From an uncultured Gemmatimonadota bacterium (GTDB taxonomy: Bacteria; Gemmatimonadota; Gemmatimonadetes; Palauibacterales; Palauibacteraceae): a DNA stretch of 64,000 nucleotides. Both the position numbers and the translations under genes were made by a program. Shown one piece after another: positions 17,267-24,433 of this stretch. Where the stretch lies: assembly GCA_913043255.1 (NCBI GenBank), contig CAJWLK010000010.1:1-64000 (forward strand), in the 5' to 3' direction. The notes beneath the pieces were generated by a model. The model ran no database searches. It was not told the DNA's origin and saw only the letters and a list, made by a program, of their open reading frames with translations. Each line of letters starts with the position of its first letter. The first letter of the stretch is position 1.

Positions 17267-18217
17267 ATGAGCCCTGGTAAGGTGCTGGTAACAGGTGGTG
17301 CCGGCTTCATCGGTTCACATGTCTGCGAAGCATACTTGTCTGACGGTTGGGATGTCACCGCGTTAGACAACCTCAGTACGGGCCGTGCCACCAATGTGCC
17401 TTCTGGTGTGACGCTCATCGAAATGGATGTTCGAGCTCCCGAGTTGAACGATGTGTTTCGCGACGGAGGATTCGACGTTGTCAATCACCATGCAGCTCAG
17501 ATCGATGTGCGCAAATCAGTCGAACAGCCGCGCTACGATGCTTCGATAAACATTGATGGTTTACTCAATCTCGTGGAATGTTCGTTGGCGTTCGAAGTTC
17601 GACGTTTTGTCCTCGTCTCTTCCGGTGGCGTTATCTACGGAGAAACAATGGACTTGCCGATTCCGCGAAGTGCTAAGAAACACCCCCTATCTCCGTACGG
17701 TATAAGTAAACTGACTTCGGAGTACTATCTGCATGCATTTAGAAAGCTGAAAGGTTTGGAATATGCGGCGCTTCGCTATGCCAACGTGTATGGGCCTCGA
17801 CAGGACCCAAATGGAGAAGCAGGTGTGGTTGCAATATTCGCACAACGAATCCGTGATGGGGAAGAGTTGATTGTGTTTGGCGACGGTGAACAAACCCGAG
17901 ACTACGTATTTGTGCGGGACGTGGCATTAGCAAATGTTCTCGTGACACACGTCGACTTGCCAGAGCCGACCGGTATCGATGATGTGGCTTTTAATGTGGG
18001 AACGGGTGTTGAGTCGAGCGTGAATGTGCTCGCCAACACACTGATTGAGATTTCGGGTCAGGAAGTTTCAGTGAAGCGTGAGGAAGCAAGACCCGGTGAA
18101 CTGTTGCGTAATGCACTCGACTGTAAGGAAACGAATGCCCTCGGCTGGGTGCCAACCCACACTATGGAGTCGGGTTTGACCGAGACTTACGAGTTTATCG
18201 CAGGGACGACGTCATGA
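17267..18217 (+). CDS. NAD-dependent sugar-nucleotide epimerase/dehydratase (GalE-like)
   Basis: 316 residues, extended SDR family. The Rossmann motif is VLVTGGAGFIGSHV, the NAD ribose-binding acidic residue lies in ALDNLSTG, the N-H-H-A-A-Q motif replaces the usual NLAA, catalytic Ser/Tyr/Lys are in VSSGGVIYGE and SPYGISK, and LRYANVYGPRQDP matches UDP-glucose 4-epimerases. GalE or a UDP-sugar 4-epimerase for cell-surface polysaccharide is likeliest; the sugar cannot be told from sequence. A strong GAGGAGG precedes ATG 17267. The end shares ATGA with tolQ, tying it to the Tol-Pal operon. Confidence 0.88.
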   Translation: MSPGKVLVTGGAGFIGSHVCEAYLSDGWDVTALDNLSTGRATNVPSGVTLIEMDVRAPELNDVFRDGGFDVVNHHAAQIDVRKSVEQPRYDASINIDGLLNLVECSLAFEVRRFVLVSSGGVIYGETMDLPIPRSAKKHPLSPYGISKLTSEYYLHAFRKLKGLEYAALRYANVYGPRQDPNGEAGVVAIFAQRIRDGEELIVFGDGEQTRDYVFVRDVALANVLVTHVDLPEPTGIDDVAFNVGTGVESSVNVLANTLIEISGQEVSVKREEARPGELLRNALDCKETNALGWVPTHTMESGLTETYEFIAGTTS

Positions 18218-18939
18218 TGGGGCTTACAGGAGTTGCTCTTGAAGCCCAGGGACGTGTGATTGATTCTCCACTTGATGTGTTGTTTGGGGGGACGACGCCA
18301 ACGAGGTTGATTTTACTTATACTATTAGCCTTCTCATTGGCCTCCTGGGTCCTGATTATCTGGAAGTGGCGCGAACTGCGAGCGGTTAACGAACAAGCAG
18401 ATCGCTTTGTCGATGCTGTCGAGGGTGCCAGAGGGTTACTGGATTTACATGATGCTCTCAGGCGGCTCGAAGACTCACCCTTCACACGCGTATTTCGTGA
18501 AGGAGTAACGTTTTTCTCAGACTTAAGACCTGGAGCCTTGGAGGGAACGCGTCAGCAAGAGGGTTTGACCTCGACCCAGCTAGATGCTTTGTGGCTCGTT
18601 CTTGAGAAAAACTTGTCGGAGGAACGGGATGAACTGAGCCATGGGATGCCGTGGCTCGCGATCATTGGCTCTGTGAGCCCTCTTCTGGGGCTAATGGGGA
18701 CGGTAGTCGGAGTTATGAACTCGTTCATCGGAATTACTTCCCAGGGATCGGCAAACATTGCGGCAGTGGCTCCCGGTATAGCTGAGGCCCTTACCACGAC
18801 GGTAGCAGGACTAGCTGTGGCGATCCCTGCAGTCATCGCCTACAACCACTATGCATCTAGACTTCGTCTTTTTGTGACTGAGCTGGAAGGGTTCGCTAGT
18901 GAGTTCATCGGGACTTTGGCACGTGAGAACCGGCTATGA
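18214..18939 (+). CDS. tolQ: TolQ/ExbB-type proton channel protein
   Basis: 241 residues with the three-helix MotA/TolQ/ExbB plan: helix 1 about 28-50 (LILLILLAFSLASWVLIIWK), then a large cytoplasmic loop, helix 2 about 148-170 (LAIIGSVSPLLGLMGTVVGV), helix 3 about 190-212 (LTTTVAGLAVAIPAVIAYN). With TolR it forms the proton-driven motor that energises TolA/TonB. Gene order (tolQ-tolR-tonB/tolA-tolB-pal-cpoB) identifies it as TolQ rather than ExbB. ATGA overlap with the epimerase gene. Confidence 0.93.
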   Translation: MMGLTGVALEAQGRVIDSPLDVLFGGTTPTRLILLILLAFSLASWVLIIWKWRELRAVNEQADRFVDAVEGARGLLDLHDALRRLEDSPFTRVFREGVTFFSDLRPGALEGTRQQEGLTSTQLDALWLVLEKNLSEERDELSHGMPWLAIIGSVSPLLGLMGTVVGVMNSFIGITSQGSANIAAVAPGIAEALTTTVAGLAVAIPAVIAYNHYASRLRLFVTELEGFASEFIGTLARENRL

Positions 18940-18961
18940 TCTGGCAAGGTGAGGTGCCTGC

Positions 18962-19387
18962 ATGAGACGACGTTTTACGCAGGGAGAGGACGCCATCCGT
19001 GTCGTTGCTGAGATCAATGTGACAAGCCTCGTGGATGTCGCATTTACACTTCTGATCATCTTTATGATTACGGCACCAATCCTCCAAGGCGGCATTGAGA
19101 TCCAGGTGCCGGAAGCAGCTGCAGGGCCCTTGAGTTCATCCGAGGCACTGGTCGTATCAATCGATGGAAATGAACAACTCTATGTCGATGATGCCCCGGT
19201 CACTTTTGATGAGTTCGATGCGACCATTGAACAGGTGATCAAGAACTATGAATCGGATGAGGTTTTCCTCAAGGCGGATGCAGACCTACGGTTTGAAATT
19301 GTGGTACGAGTGTTGGGAAGAATCCAAGAATCTGGGGCCAGCGGGGTGAACATAATTGCTAACCCTGAGCGTAGGCGCGGTTCGTGA
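18962..19387 (+). CDS. tolR: TolR/ExbD-type motor protein
   Basis: 141 residues. One N-terminal transmembrane helix (about 20-38, SLVDVAFTLLIIFMITAPIL) carries the conserved membrane Asp in LVDVAF that takes part in proton transfer. A periplasmic domain with the ExbD pattern follows (LVVSIDGNEQLYVDD, VFLKADADLRFEIVVRVLGRIQESG). It starts 22 nt after tolQ behind GAGGTG and overlaps the next gene by GTGA. Confidence 0.93.
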   Translation: MRRRFTQGEDAIRVVAEINVTSLVDVAFTLLIIFMITAPILQGGIEIQVPEAAAGPLSSSEALVVSIDGNEQLYVDDAPVTFDEFDATIEQVIKNYESDEVFLKADADLRFEIVVRVLGRIQESGASGVNIIANPERRRGS

Positions 19388-20106
19388 ACGAGGGAAAAGT
19401 GCCCGAGGTCGAGACTGGTTGGTCCGTGATGTCTCGAGGTCGTCGGAACGAAAGAAGTGTTGATCCCCCCCCACGTCGTGCGGTGCTTGGATCCTTAGGT
19501 GTCCATGGCGTTTTCGTGGCTTTAGCCGGCTTTGCAACTATGACACCATCACCATCGCCTATGCCTGAGACGATACGTGTCCGCATGGTTGCAGCTGCAC
19601 CCGAAGATGCTCCGGTTCGTGTCGATCCATCCCCACCGGAGATGGCGGAGGAAGAACATCGCCCCCCTCCGCCGGAGCCAACGCCTGAACAGCAGCCGCA
19701 AACTGAAACCCCAACGGTTGAAGTTGAAGTGCCGATAGAGCGTGAACCGGAGCCTGAACCGGCCCGGACCGAGGAAGTGGGTGAAGAAGCTGTAAATGTG
19801 CAAATCGATGGTGCCAACGCTTTGTTCCCAGCCTACAATCGAAATATAATTCGCCAGATTCAACGTTATTGGCGACCTCCAGCGGGTGCTATCAATCTTA
19901 GGGCAGAGATCGCGTTCACGATCCACCGAGATGGGCGTGTGTCGGATATTGAATGGGTTCTCCATTCGGGAAGCTCGACATTCGACCTTTTATGTCACGG
20001 GGCTGTTGAGTCAGCAGCTCGTGATCAGGCGTTTGGCCCGCTACCAGAGGCGTTTCCATCAGAGCGGATGAGGGTAACTTTTTATTTTGATCCAAGTGCG
20101 CGGTGA
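19384..20106 (+). CDS. TonB/TolA-like energy transducer
   Basis: 240 residues: a short cytoplasmic start (RRNERSVDPPPRRAVLG), one transmembrane helix (about 37-56, SLGVHGVFVALAGFATM), a Pro/Glu-rich periplasm-spanning stretch (about 80-135, with PPPPEPTPEQQPQTETP), and a C-terminal TonB/TolA domain (about 145-240) with VQIDGANALFPAYNRN, IQRYWRPP and IAFTIHRDGRVSDIEW. Its place between tolR and tolB is where tolA belongs; the strand pattern also fits TonB C-termini. It is best called a TonB-family protein acting as TolA, linking the inner-membrane motor to TolB/Pal. GTG start overlapping tolR by 4 nt. Confidence 0.85.
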   Translation: MNEGKVPEVETGWSVMSRGRRNERSVDPPPRRAVLGSLGVHGVFVALAGFATMTPSPSPMPETIRVRMVAAAPEDAPVRVDPSPPEMAEEEHRPPPPEPTPEQQPQTETPTVEVEVPIEREPEPEPARTEEVGEEAVNVQIDGANALFPAYNRNIIRQIQRYWRPPAGAINLRAEIAFTIHRDGRVSDIEWVLHSGSSTFDLLCHGAVESAARDQAFGPLPEAFPSERMRVTFYFDPSAR

Positions 20107-20155
20107 GTCGAACATTTGACCGACCGGTTTTAGCCGGCCCCAAACTGGGAGACAG

Positions 20156-21508
20156 GTGAGGATGTGTAAGAAGCACACGTTGGTGTCGATCACCGTTCTT
20201 CGGCCGGTGCGTTTAACGCTTTTCGCCGTGATCATGGCGGTCGTATCTTCACCGCCCATTGTGGCTCAGGACTTCGAGTCGGGTGCGGTGCGGCTTGGGC
20301 TTCTGTATGAGCCAGGGTATGTACCTGCACTAGTTGTTTCGCCGATCATGGCAGATTCAAATCTGGCTGAATTTGCGGGTGAAGTTGAGGAGATTGTCCG
20401 GCGAGATCTCTATTTGTCAGATCGTTTTGATATCATTTCCGTGCCAGATTCACTGCGCTCAGAGGGACCGCCAAACTATCCCTTGTGGAATCAACTCGGT
20501 GCTGTCTGGTTAGTGACATCAGATGTGTCTGGACCCGTGGATTCACCGATTCTACGTGTGGCTCTTCATGATGTGGTATATGGAACGCTTAAGAGTGTTC
20601 AGGCATTCAGTCTTCCGGAAATTTCCGCAGACGGCTTCCGGATGGCAGTACATCGAGTGACTGACGAAATTGTCTCGTGGGCAACGGATGGAGAGCAGGG
20701 AATCGCTGCAACGAGGATTGCTTTTCGTCGCGGCTCAAACGACGGCACATGGGCTCTCTGGGTCATCGATAGTGACGGTGAGAACGCTCAACGAATTTCA
20801 ACTGGAGAGTTTAACGTATTTTCACCCGCTTTTTCTCCGGACGGCTCTCGGATAGCGTATACGATTCAGGATGACTTAGGGTATTTTACGTTGTTGGAGA
20901 CAAATCGGATTACGCGAAGCCAACGTGAGATTGCGAGTAGCAGGCTTCTCCTCACTCCCAATTACGTTCCCGATGGACGGCTAGCATACGCGCAACTGGT
21001 TGGGTCTGGCGCCGAAGTAATCCTAGAGGGTGTTGGCCAGATCACCGATACACGGGGAGATGCGCTTAATCCGACCTTCTCACCGGATGGTCGGAGATTT
21101 GCGTTCGAAGCAGACCCTACGGGTGAACCGCAAGTATATGTTAAGCCCGTTGTCGGAGGTCAGCCGCGACGAATCAGTGTATACGTAAGGAATGAGCGGA
21201 CTAACGCAGTTGGACCCGATTGGTCACCAGATGGCAGCCGCATCGTTTACACCGCAATGAATAAAGGTTCGTTTCAAATATTCACGGTCAACCCGGACGG
21301 AACAGATCGCCGTATGCTGACGTCTCGTGGGCAAAATGAGGCTCCAAGTTGGGCACCCGATGGGCGACATGTCGTTTTTGAGTCCGTCGATGTGCGAGGA
21401 CGGACAATATGGATTTTGGATACTGTGACAGGGCGGAGCCGTGTGCTGACATCGGGCCAACTTGACTACCTGCCTGATTGGTCTCCCCCACTTCCACTAG
21501 GTTCTTAA
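20156..21508 (+). CDS. tolB: Tol-Pal system protein TolB
   Basis: 450 residues: signal peptide (about 1-38, LTLFAVIMAVVSSPPIVAQ), N-terminal alpha/beta domain (about 45-165, with RRDLYLSDRFDII), then a six-bladed propeller with repeats of the form F/W-S-P-D-G: FSPDGSRIAY, FSPDGRRFAF, WSPDGSRIVY, WAPDGRHVVF. TolB is periplasmic, binds Pal and the transducer, and helps outer-membrane constriction at division. The start is GTG 20156 behind GGGAG, or the ATG two codons later. Confidence 0.94.
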   Translation: MRMCKKHTLVSITVLRPVRLTLFAVIMAVVSSPPIVAQDFESGAVRLGLLYEPGYVPALVVSPIMADSNLAEFAGEVEEIVRRDLYLSDRFDIISVPDSLRSEGPPNYPLWNQLGAVWLVTSDVSGPVDSPILRVALHDVVYGTLKSVQAFSLPEISADGFRMAVHRVTDEIVSWATDGEQGIAATRIAFRRGSNDGTWALWVIDSDGENAQRISTGEFNVFSPAFSPDGSRIAYTIQDDLGYFTLLETNRITRSQREIASSRLLLTPNYVPDGRLAYAQLVGSGAEVILEGVGQITDTRGDALNPTFSPDGRRFAFEADPTGEPQVYVKPVVGGQPRRISVYVRNERTNAVGPDWSPDGSRIVYTAMNKGSFQIFTVNPDGTDRRMLTSRGQNEAPSWAPDGRHVVFESVDVRGRTIWILDTVTGRSRVLTSGQLDYLPDWSPPLPLGS

Positions 21509-21685
21509 GTCGATGAGAGTGAGAAAAAGTTCGTATCTAAACTTCTTGCTTGCGGCGGAAGCAGGGTTGAGTAGGTTAGTGCCGTGAGGTGGGACGGGCC
21601 TGGGAGGTTCCTTTTCTCTTGTTAGTACTGAACATTCGCCAGGTCGATCTTGTCGAATAGCCAACAAGCCAACAAGGAGATTCTA

Positions 21686-22330
21686 ATGCAGCGTAGCCAC
21701 CGATTCGCTGCCGTTGTGCTAATTCCGCTACTTGCAGTTGCTTGTAGTGGAAATCCTGAACCGGCACCGGTGCAACCTGAGCCTGAACCTGCACCACCTC
21801 CGGTTGTGGATGACAGCGCGGAACGGGAAGCGGCGGCCAGTCGACTTTGCGATCAAGCAGCAGCCGCAATGGAAAGGGGAGACTACCAAGGAGCTCGCCG
21901 AGTGCTTGAGCGGGCCTTGCAGAGTTATCCGGGAACAAGCTGTGCGGAGTCAGCCCCTGCTCTAATTGATCGTGCAAATACCCTTGACGCTCTCACGGCG
22001 AGGGTCCATTTCGATTTCAATGTCGCAACAATCACCGATGAGGCAGCAGCGACCTTGCAGCGTAAAGCTGATGCTCTTCGAGCGCACGGAGATGTGCGCC
22101 TTACGATTGAGGGACATTGCGACGAGCGCGGTTCACTGGAATACAACCAGGCGCTTGGAATGCGAAGGGCACAGGCGGCGGCAGATTATCTAGCCAGTAT
22201 CGGTATCGATGCTTCTCGGTTCGTCGTCGTCACCTTTGGTGAGGAACGTCCACTGTCTGGGGGTAGCAATGAATCCGCATGGCGTCAGAATCGACGCGGC
22301 GAATTCGTTATTACTGCAGGAGATATCTGA
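21686..22330 (+). CDS. pal: Peptidoglycan-associated lipoprotein Pal
   Basis: 214 residues from ATG 21686 (behind AAGGAGA; an upstream in-frame start at 21650 would spoil the signal). Lipoprotein signal with lipobox LLAVAC, then a Pro/Glu-rich linker (EPAPVQPEPEPAPPP), a short helical region, and the OmpA-type peptidoglycan-binding domain (about 108-214): VHFDFNVATITDEA, LTIEGHCDERGSLEYNQALG and RRAQAAADYLASIG. It anchors the outer membrane to the wall. The 177 nt before it have no clear terminator or promoter, so it is probably read from the tol operon. The stop overlaps cpoB (TGATG). Confidence 0.95.
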   Translation: MQRSHRFAAVVLIPLLAVACSGNPEPAPVQPEPEPAPPPVVDDSAEREAAASRLCDQAAAAMERGDYQGARRVLERALQSYPGTSCAESAPALIDRANTLDALTARVHFDFNVATITDEAAATLQRKADALRAHGDVRLTIEGHCDERGSLEYNQALGMRRAQAAADYLASIGIDASRFVVVTFGEERPLSGGSNESAWRQNRRGEFVITAGDI

Positions 22331-23082
22331 TGCGGTTGCCGGTGGTTGCCTTGTTGCTAAGCATGGCGGCCACCGGTTGTGCGACCAAAGCTGATGTAGA
22401 TGCGATGAGAAGTTCCGTTCAGACGGATCTCGAGGAGATTCGAGCGGGACAGCGGATACTTCTCGCTCAGATTCGTGGAGACCTTGATAGTCTGGATGCT
22501 GCCGGGGTCCGTCGTGAAACGACTGGCCGCGGAGAATTTGAGCGGCGTGTGGGTCGGCTCGAAGATCTTTTCGCTCAAGTGCTTGAGATTACAGAGCAAA
22601 ATAACCAAAGGCTCAACGATCTCTACGAGGCACAGGTGTCACGTAGTCCGACTGCTATGAGGGCTCCAATAGCAGCTGCCGAGTCAAGTGGAGCGGCAGG
22701 AAATGAAGAGCCATCGCAGTTTTACGCTATGGCGCTTGAGATGTACAACAGAGGCAATCTTGAAACGGCGCGTGGCGCATTTCGAAACTTTCTGATCGAA
22801 AATGGCGATCATGAGTTGGCTCCAGACGCTCAGTACTACGTCGCTCGGACGTTTGAAGATGCTGAGGATGTGGGAAGTGCTCTTGCCGAATACCAGCGTG
22901 TTGCGGAACTCTATCCAGATTCAAACCGAGCGCCTGCTGCCCTGTACAGGAGAGGGGTCATCGAGGCGGCGCGTGGTAATACGGCACTGGCTCGCCAGCT
23001 CTTCTCTCAGGTTGAGAACGGCTACTCGAACAGCCCTGAAGCAATGTTGGCTCGCCAGGAGCTTGAAAAGCTCAGCGGTTAG
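22330..23082 (+). CDS. cpoB: Cell division coordinator CpoB/YbgF-like lipoprotein
   Basis: 250 residues from ATG 22330, which shares a base with the pal stop. An extended ORF start at 22279 lies inside pal and is rejected. Here the signal ends in a lipobox (MAATGC), whereas E. coli CpoB is soluble in the periplasm. A coiled coil follows (about 25-110, many Glu/Arg/Gln heptads, EQNNQRLNDLYEAQ), then three TPR-like repeats at the C-terminus (FYAMALEMYNRGNLETAR, APDAQYYVARTFED, ALYRRGVIEAARGNTALAR). It connects peptidoglycan synthesis with Tol-driven constriction. Confidence 0.9.
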   Translation: MRLPVVALLLSMAATGCATKADVDAMRSSVQTDLEEIRAGQRILLAQIRGDLDSLDAAGVRRETTGRGEFERRVGRLEDLFAQVLEITEQNNQRLNDLYEAQVSRSPTAMRAPIAAAESSGAAGNEEPSQFYAMALEMYNRGNLETARGAFRNFLIENGDHELAPDAQYYVARTFEDAEDVGSALAEYQRVAELYPDSNRAPAALYRRGVIEAARGNTALARQLFSQVENGYSNSPEAMLARQELEKLSG

Positions 23083-23119
23083 AGTACGCTGCGTTTGATG
23101 CTGGAAAGTTAGACTCGCT

Positions 23120-23623
23120 GTGCAGTGCCCTTCTTGTAACCACCCCGAAGATCGCGTCGTAGACTCGCGCACAAGTCGAGGGGGACGTGCAACCCGTCGC
23201 CGAAGAGAATGTCTCGCTTGTGAACACCGCTTTACGACGTATGAGCAGGTTGAGGAAGAGCCTCTGCTTGTTCAGAAGAAGAGTGGTGGTAACGAGACGT
23301 ACGATCGCGGCAAACTCATTTCATCAATACAGGTCGCCTGTACCAAGCGACCTGTCTCGAACGCCCAGATCGAAACGTTGGTAGATGGGGTCGAGGAGAC
23401 GCTTCAGGAGCTAGATTCACGAGAGGTGCCCAGTTTGACCCTAGGTGAGCTCGTGATGGACCGGCTGCGTAATATCGATCAGGTTGCCTACGTTCGGTTT
23501 GCAAGCGTCTATAGAAACTTCCAGGACACAACAGAATTTATGGAAGAGGTGCGCGAATTAGTTCAAAGAGCGCGATACAAAGTGGCTGGGCAAGTGGATT
23601 TGTTCACGTCAAACGGAGACTGA
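23120..23623 (+). CDS. nrdR: Transcriptional repressor NrdR
   Basis: 167 residues, the family length. Zinc ribbon with Cys3, Cys6, Cys31 and Cys34 (MQCPSCNHPEDRVVDSR, ECLACEHRFTTYE), followed by an ATP-cone (about 46-136, VQKKSGGNETYDRGKLISSI). It senses ATP/dATP and represses ribonucleotide reductase genes through NrdR boxes; no nrd gene lies in this window, so it acts elsewhere. GTG start 37 nt after cpoB. It sits 4 nt before tatC, probably in the same transcript. Confidence 0.96.
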   Translation: MQCPSCNHPEDRVVDSRTSRGGRATRRRRECLACEHRFTTYEQVEEEPLLVQKKSGGNETYDRGKLISSIQVACTKRPVSNAQIETLVDGVEETLQELDSREVPSLTLGELVMDRLRNIDQVAYVRFASVYRNFQDTTEFMEEVRELVQRARYKVAGQVDLFTSNGD

Positions 23624-23627
23624 TCCG

Positions 23628-24419
23628 GTGAAACAGGATGTCACCATGGATCGTCGTACGCAGGCTGAAATGCCGTTTCTGGATCATCTTGAAGAGCTTC
23701 GGTCTCGACTCATATGGTCTGTGTTGGCGCTGTTGGTTGGGCTTGTTTTGGGACTTATCTCTGTCGCTGAATTCAATGTGCTGGAGATTGTGGAGGCTCC
23801 TATCCGGGATCTGCTTCCGAATCAGAGCCTCAGTTTTACAAGTCCCGTAACACCCTTTTTTATTACGCTAAAGTTAGGGTTTATTGTCGGGCTAATTTTA
23901 GCCTTCCCAATGTTGTTGTATCAGGCATGGCATTTTCTCGCGCCAGCCTTATACGAGAATGAGCGACGATTTCTCGTGCCATCGATTGCAGCGGGCACCC
24001 TGCTATTCCTCGCTGGTGTGGCGATGGCATATTTCTTCGTGCTTCCGTTTGGGCTCAAGGTTCTCCTCGGTTTCTACAGTGAACAACTGACGCCTGTGAT
24101 TATGATTGGGGAGTATCTAAATTTTGCGACCAAGTTAATCCTCGCGTTCGGGCTTATCTTTGAGATGCCCGTCATTCTCGTGTTTTTGTCGCTATTAGGT
24201 GTGGTTACCCCGGAAGGGATGTCCAAATATAGACGACATGCAATCGTAGCCATGGCCGTGGTAGCAGCCTTCCTGACGCCGGCTGATCCATACACAATGC
24301 TTGCCATGATGGCACCGATGATTGTGCTGTATGAGTTGTCGATCGTGATAGCCAAAGTGCTTCGCCGCAGACGGAATGAGAGAACTGAGATTGTGAATAG
24401 CGAAGGGAGTACTGACTGA
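23628..24419 (+). CDS. tatC: Sec-independent protein translocase TatC
   Basis: 263 residues with six transmembrane helices. TatC is the receptor for twin-arginine signals. Diagnostic N-terminus MPFLDHLEELRSRLIWS, the first periplasmic loop ending in VTPFFITLKLGF, LYQAWHFLAPALYENERR, and GLIFEMPVILVFLSLLG in the fourth and fifth helix region. The GTG start lies 4 nt after nrdR; an ATG six codons later is possible. tatA is 4.3 kb downstream on the same strand, so the two are not adjacent. Its exported clients include the Tat-type gamma-glutamyltransferase of this window. Confidence 0.95.
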   Translation: MKQDVTMDRRTQAEMPFLDHLEELRSRLIWSVLALLVGLVLGLISVAEFNVLEIVEAPIRDLLPNQSLSFTSPVTPFFITLKLGFIVGLILAFPMLLYQAWHFLAPALYENERRFLVPSIAAGTLLFLAGVAMAYFFVLPFGLKVLLGFYSEQLTPVIMIGEYLNFATKLILAFGLIFEMPVILVFLSLLGVVTPEGMSKYRRHAIVAMAVVAAFLTPADPYTMLAMMAPMIVLYELSIVIAKVLRRRRNERTEIVNSEGSTD

Positions 24420-24433
24420 GGACCAAGCTCATT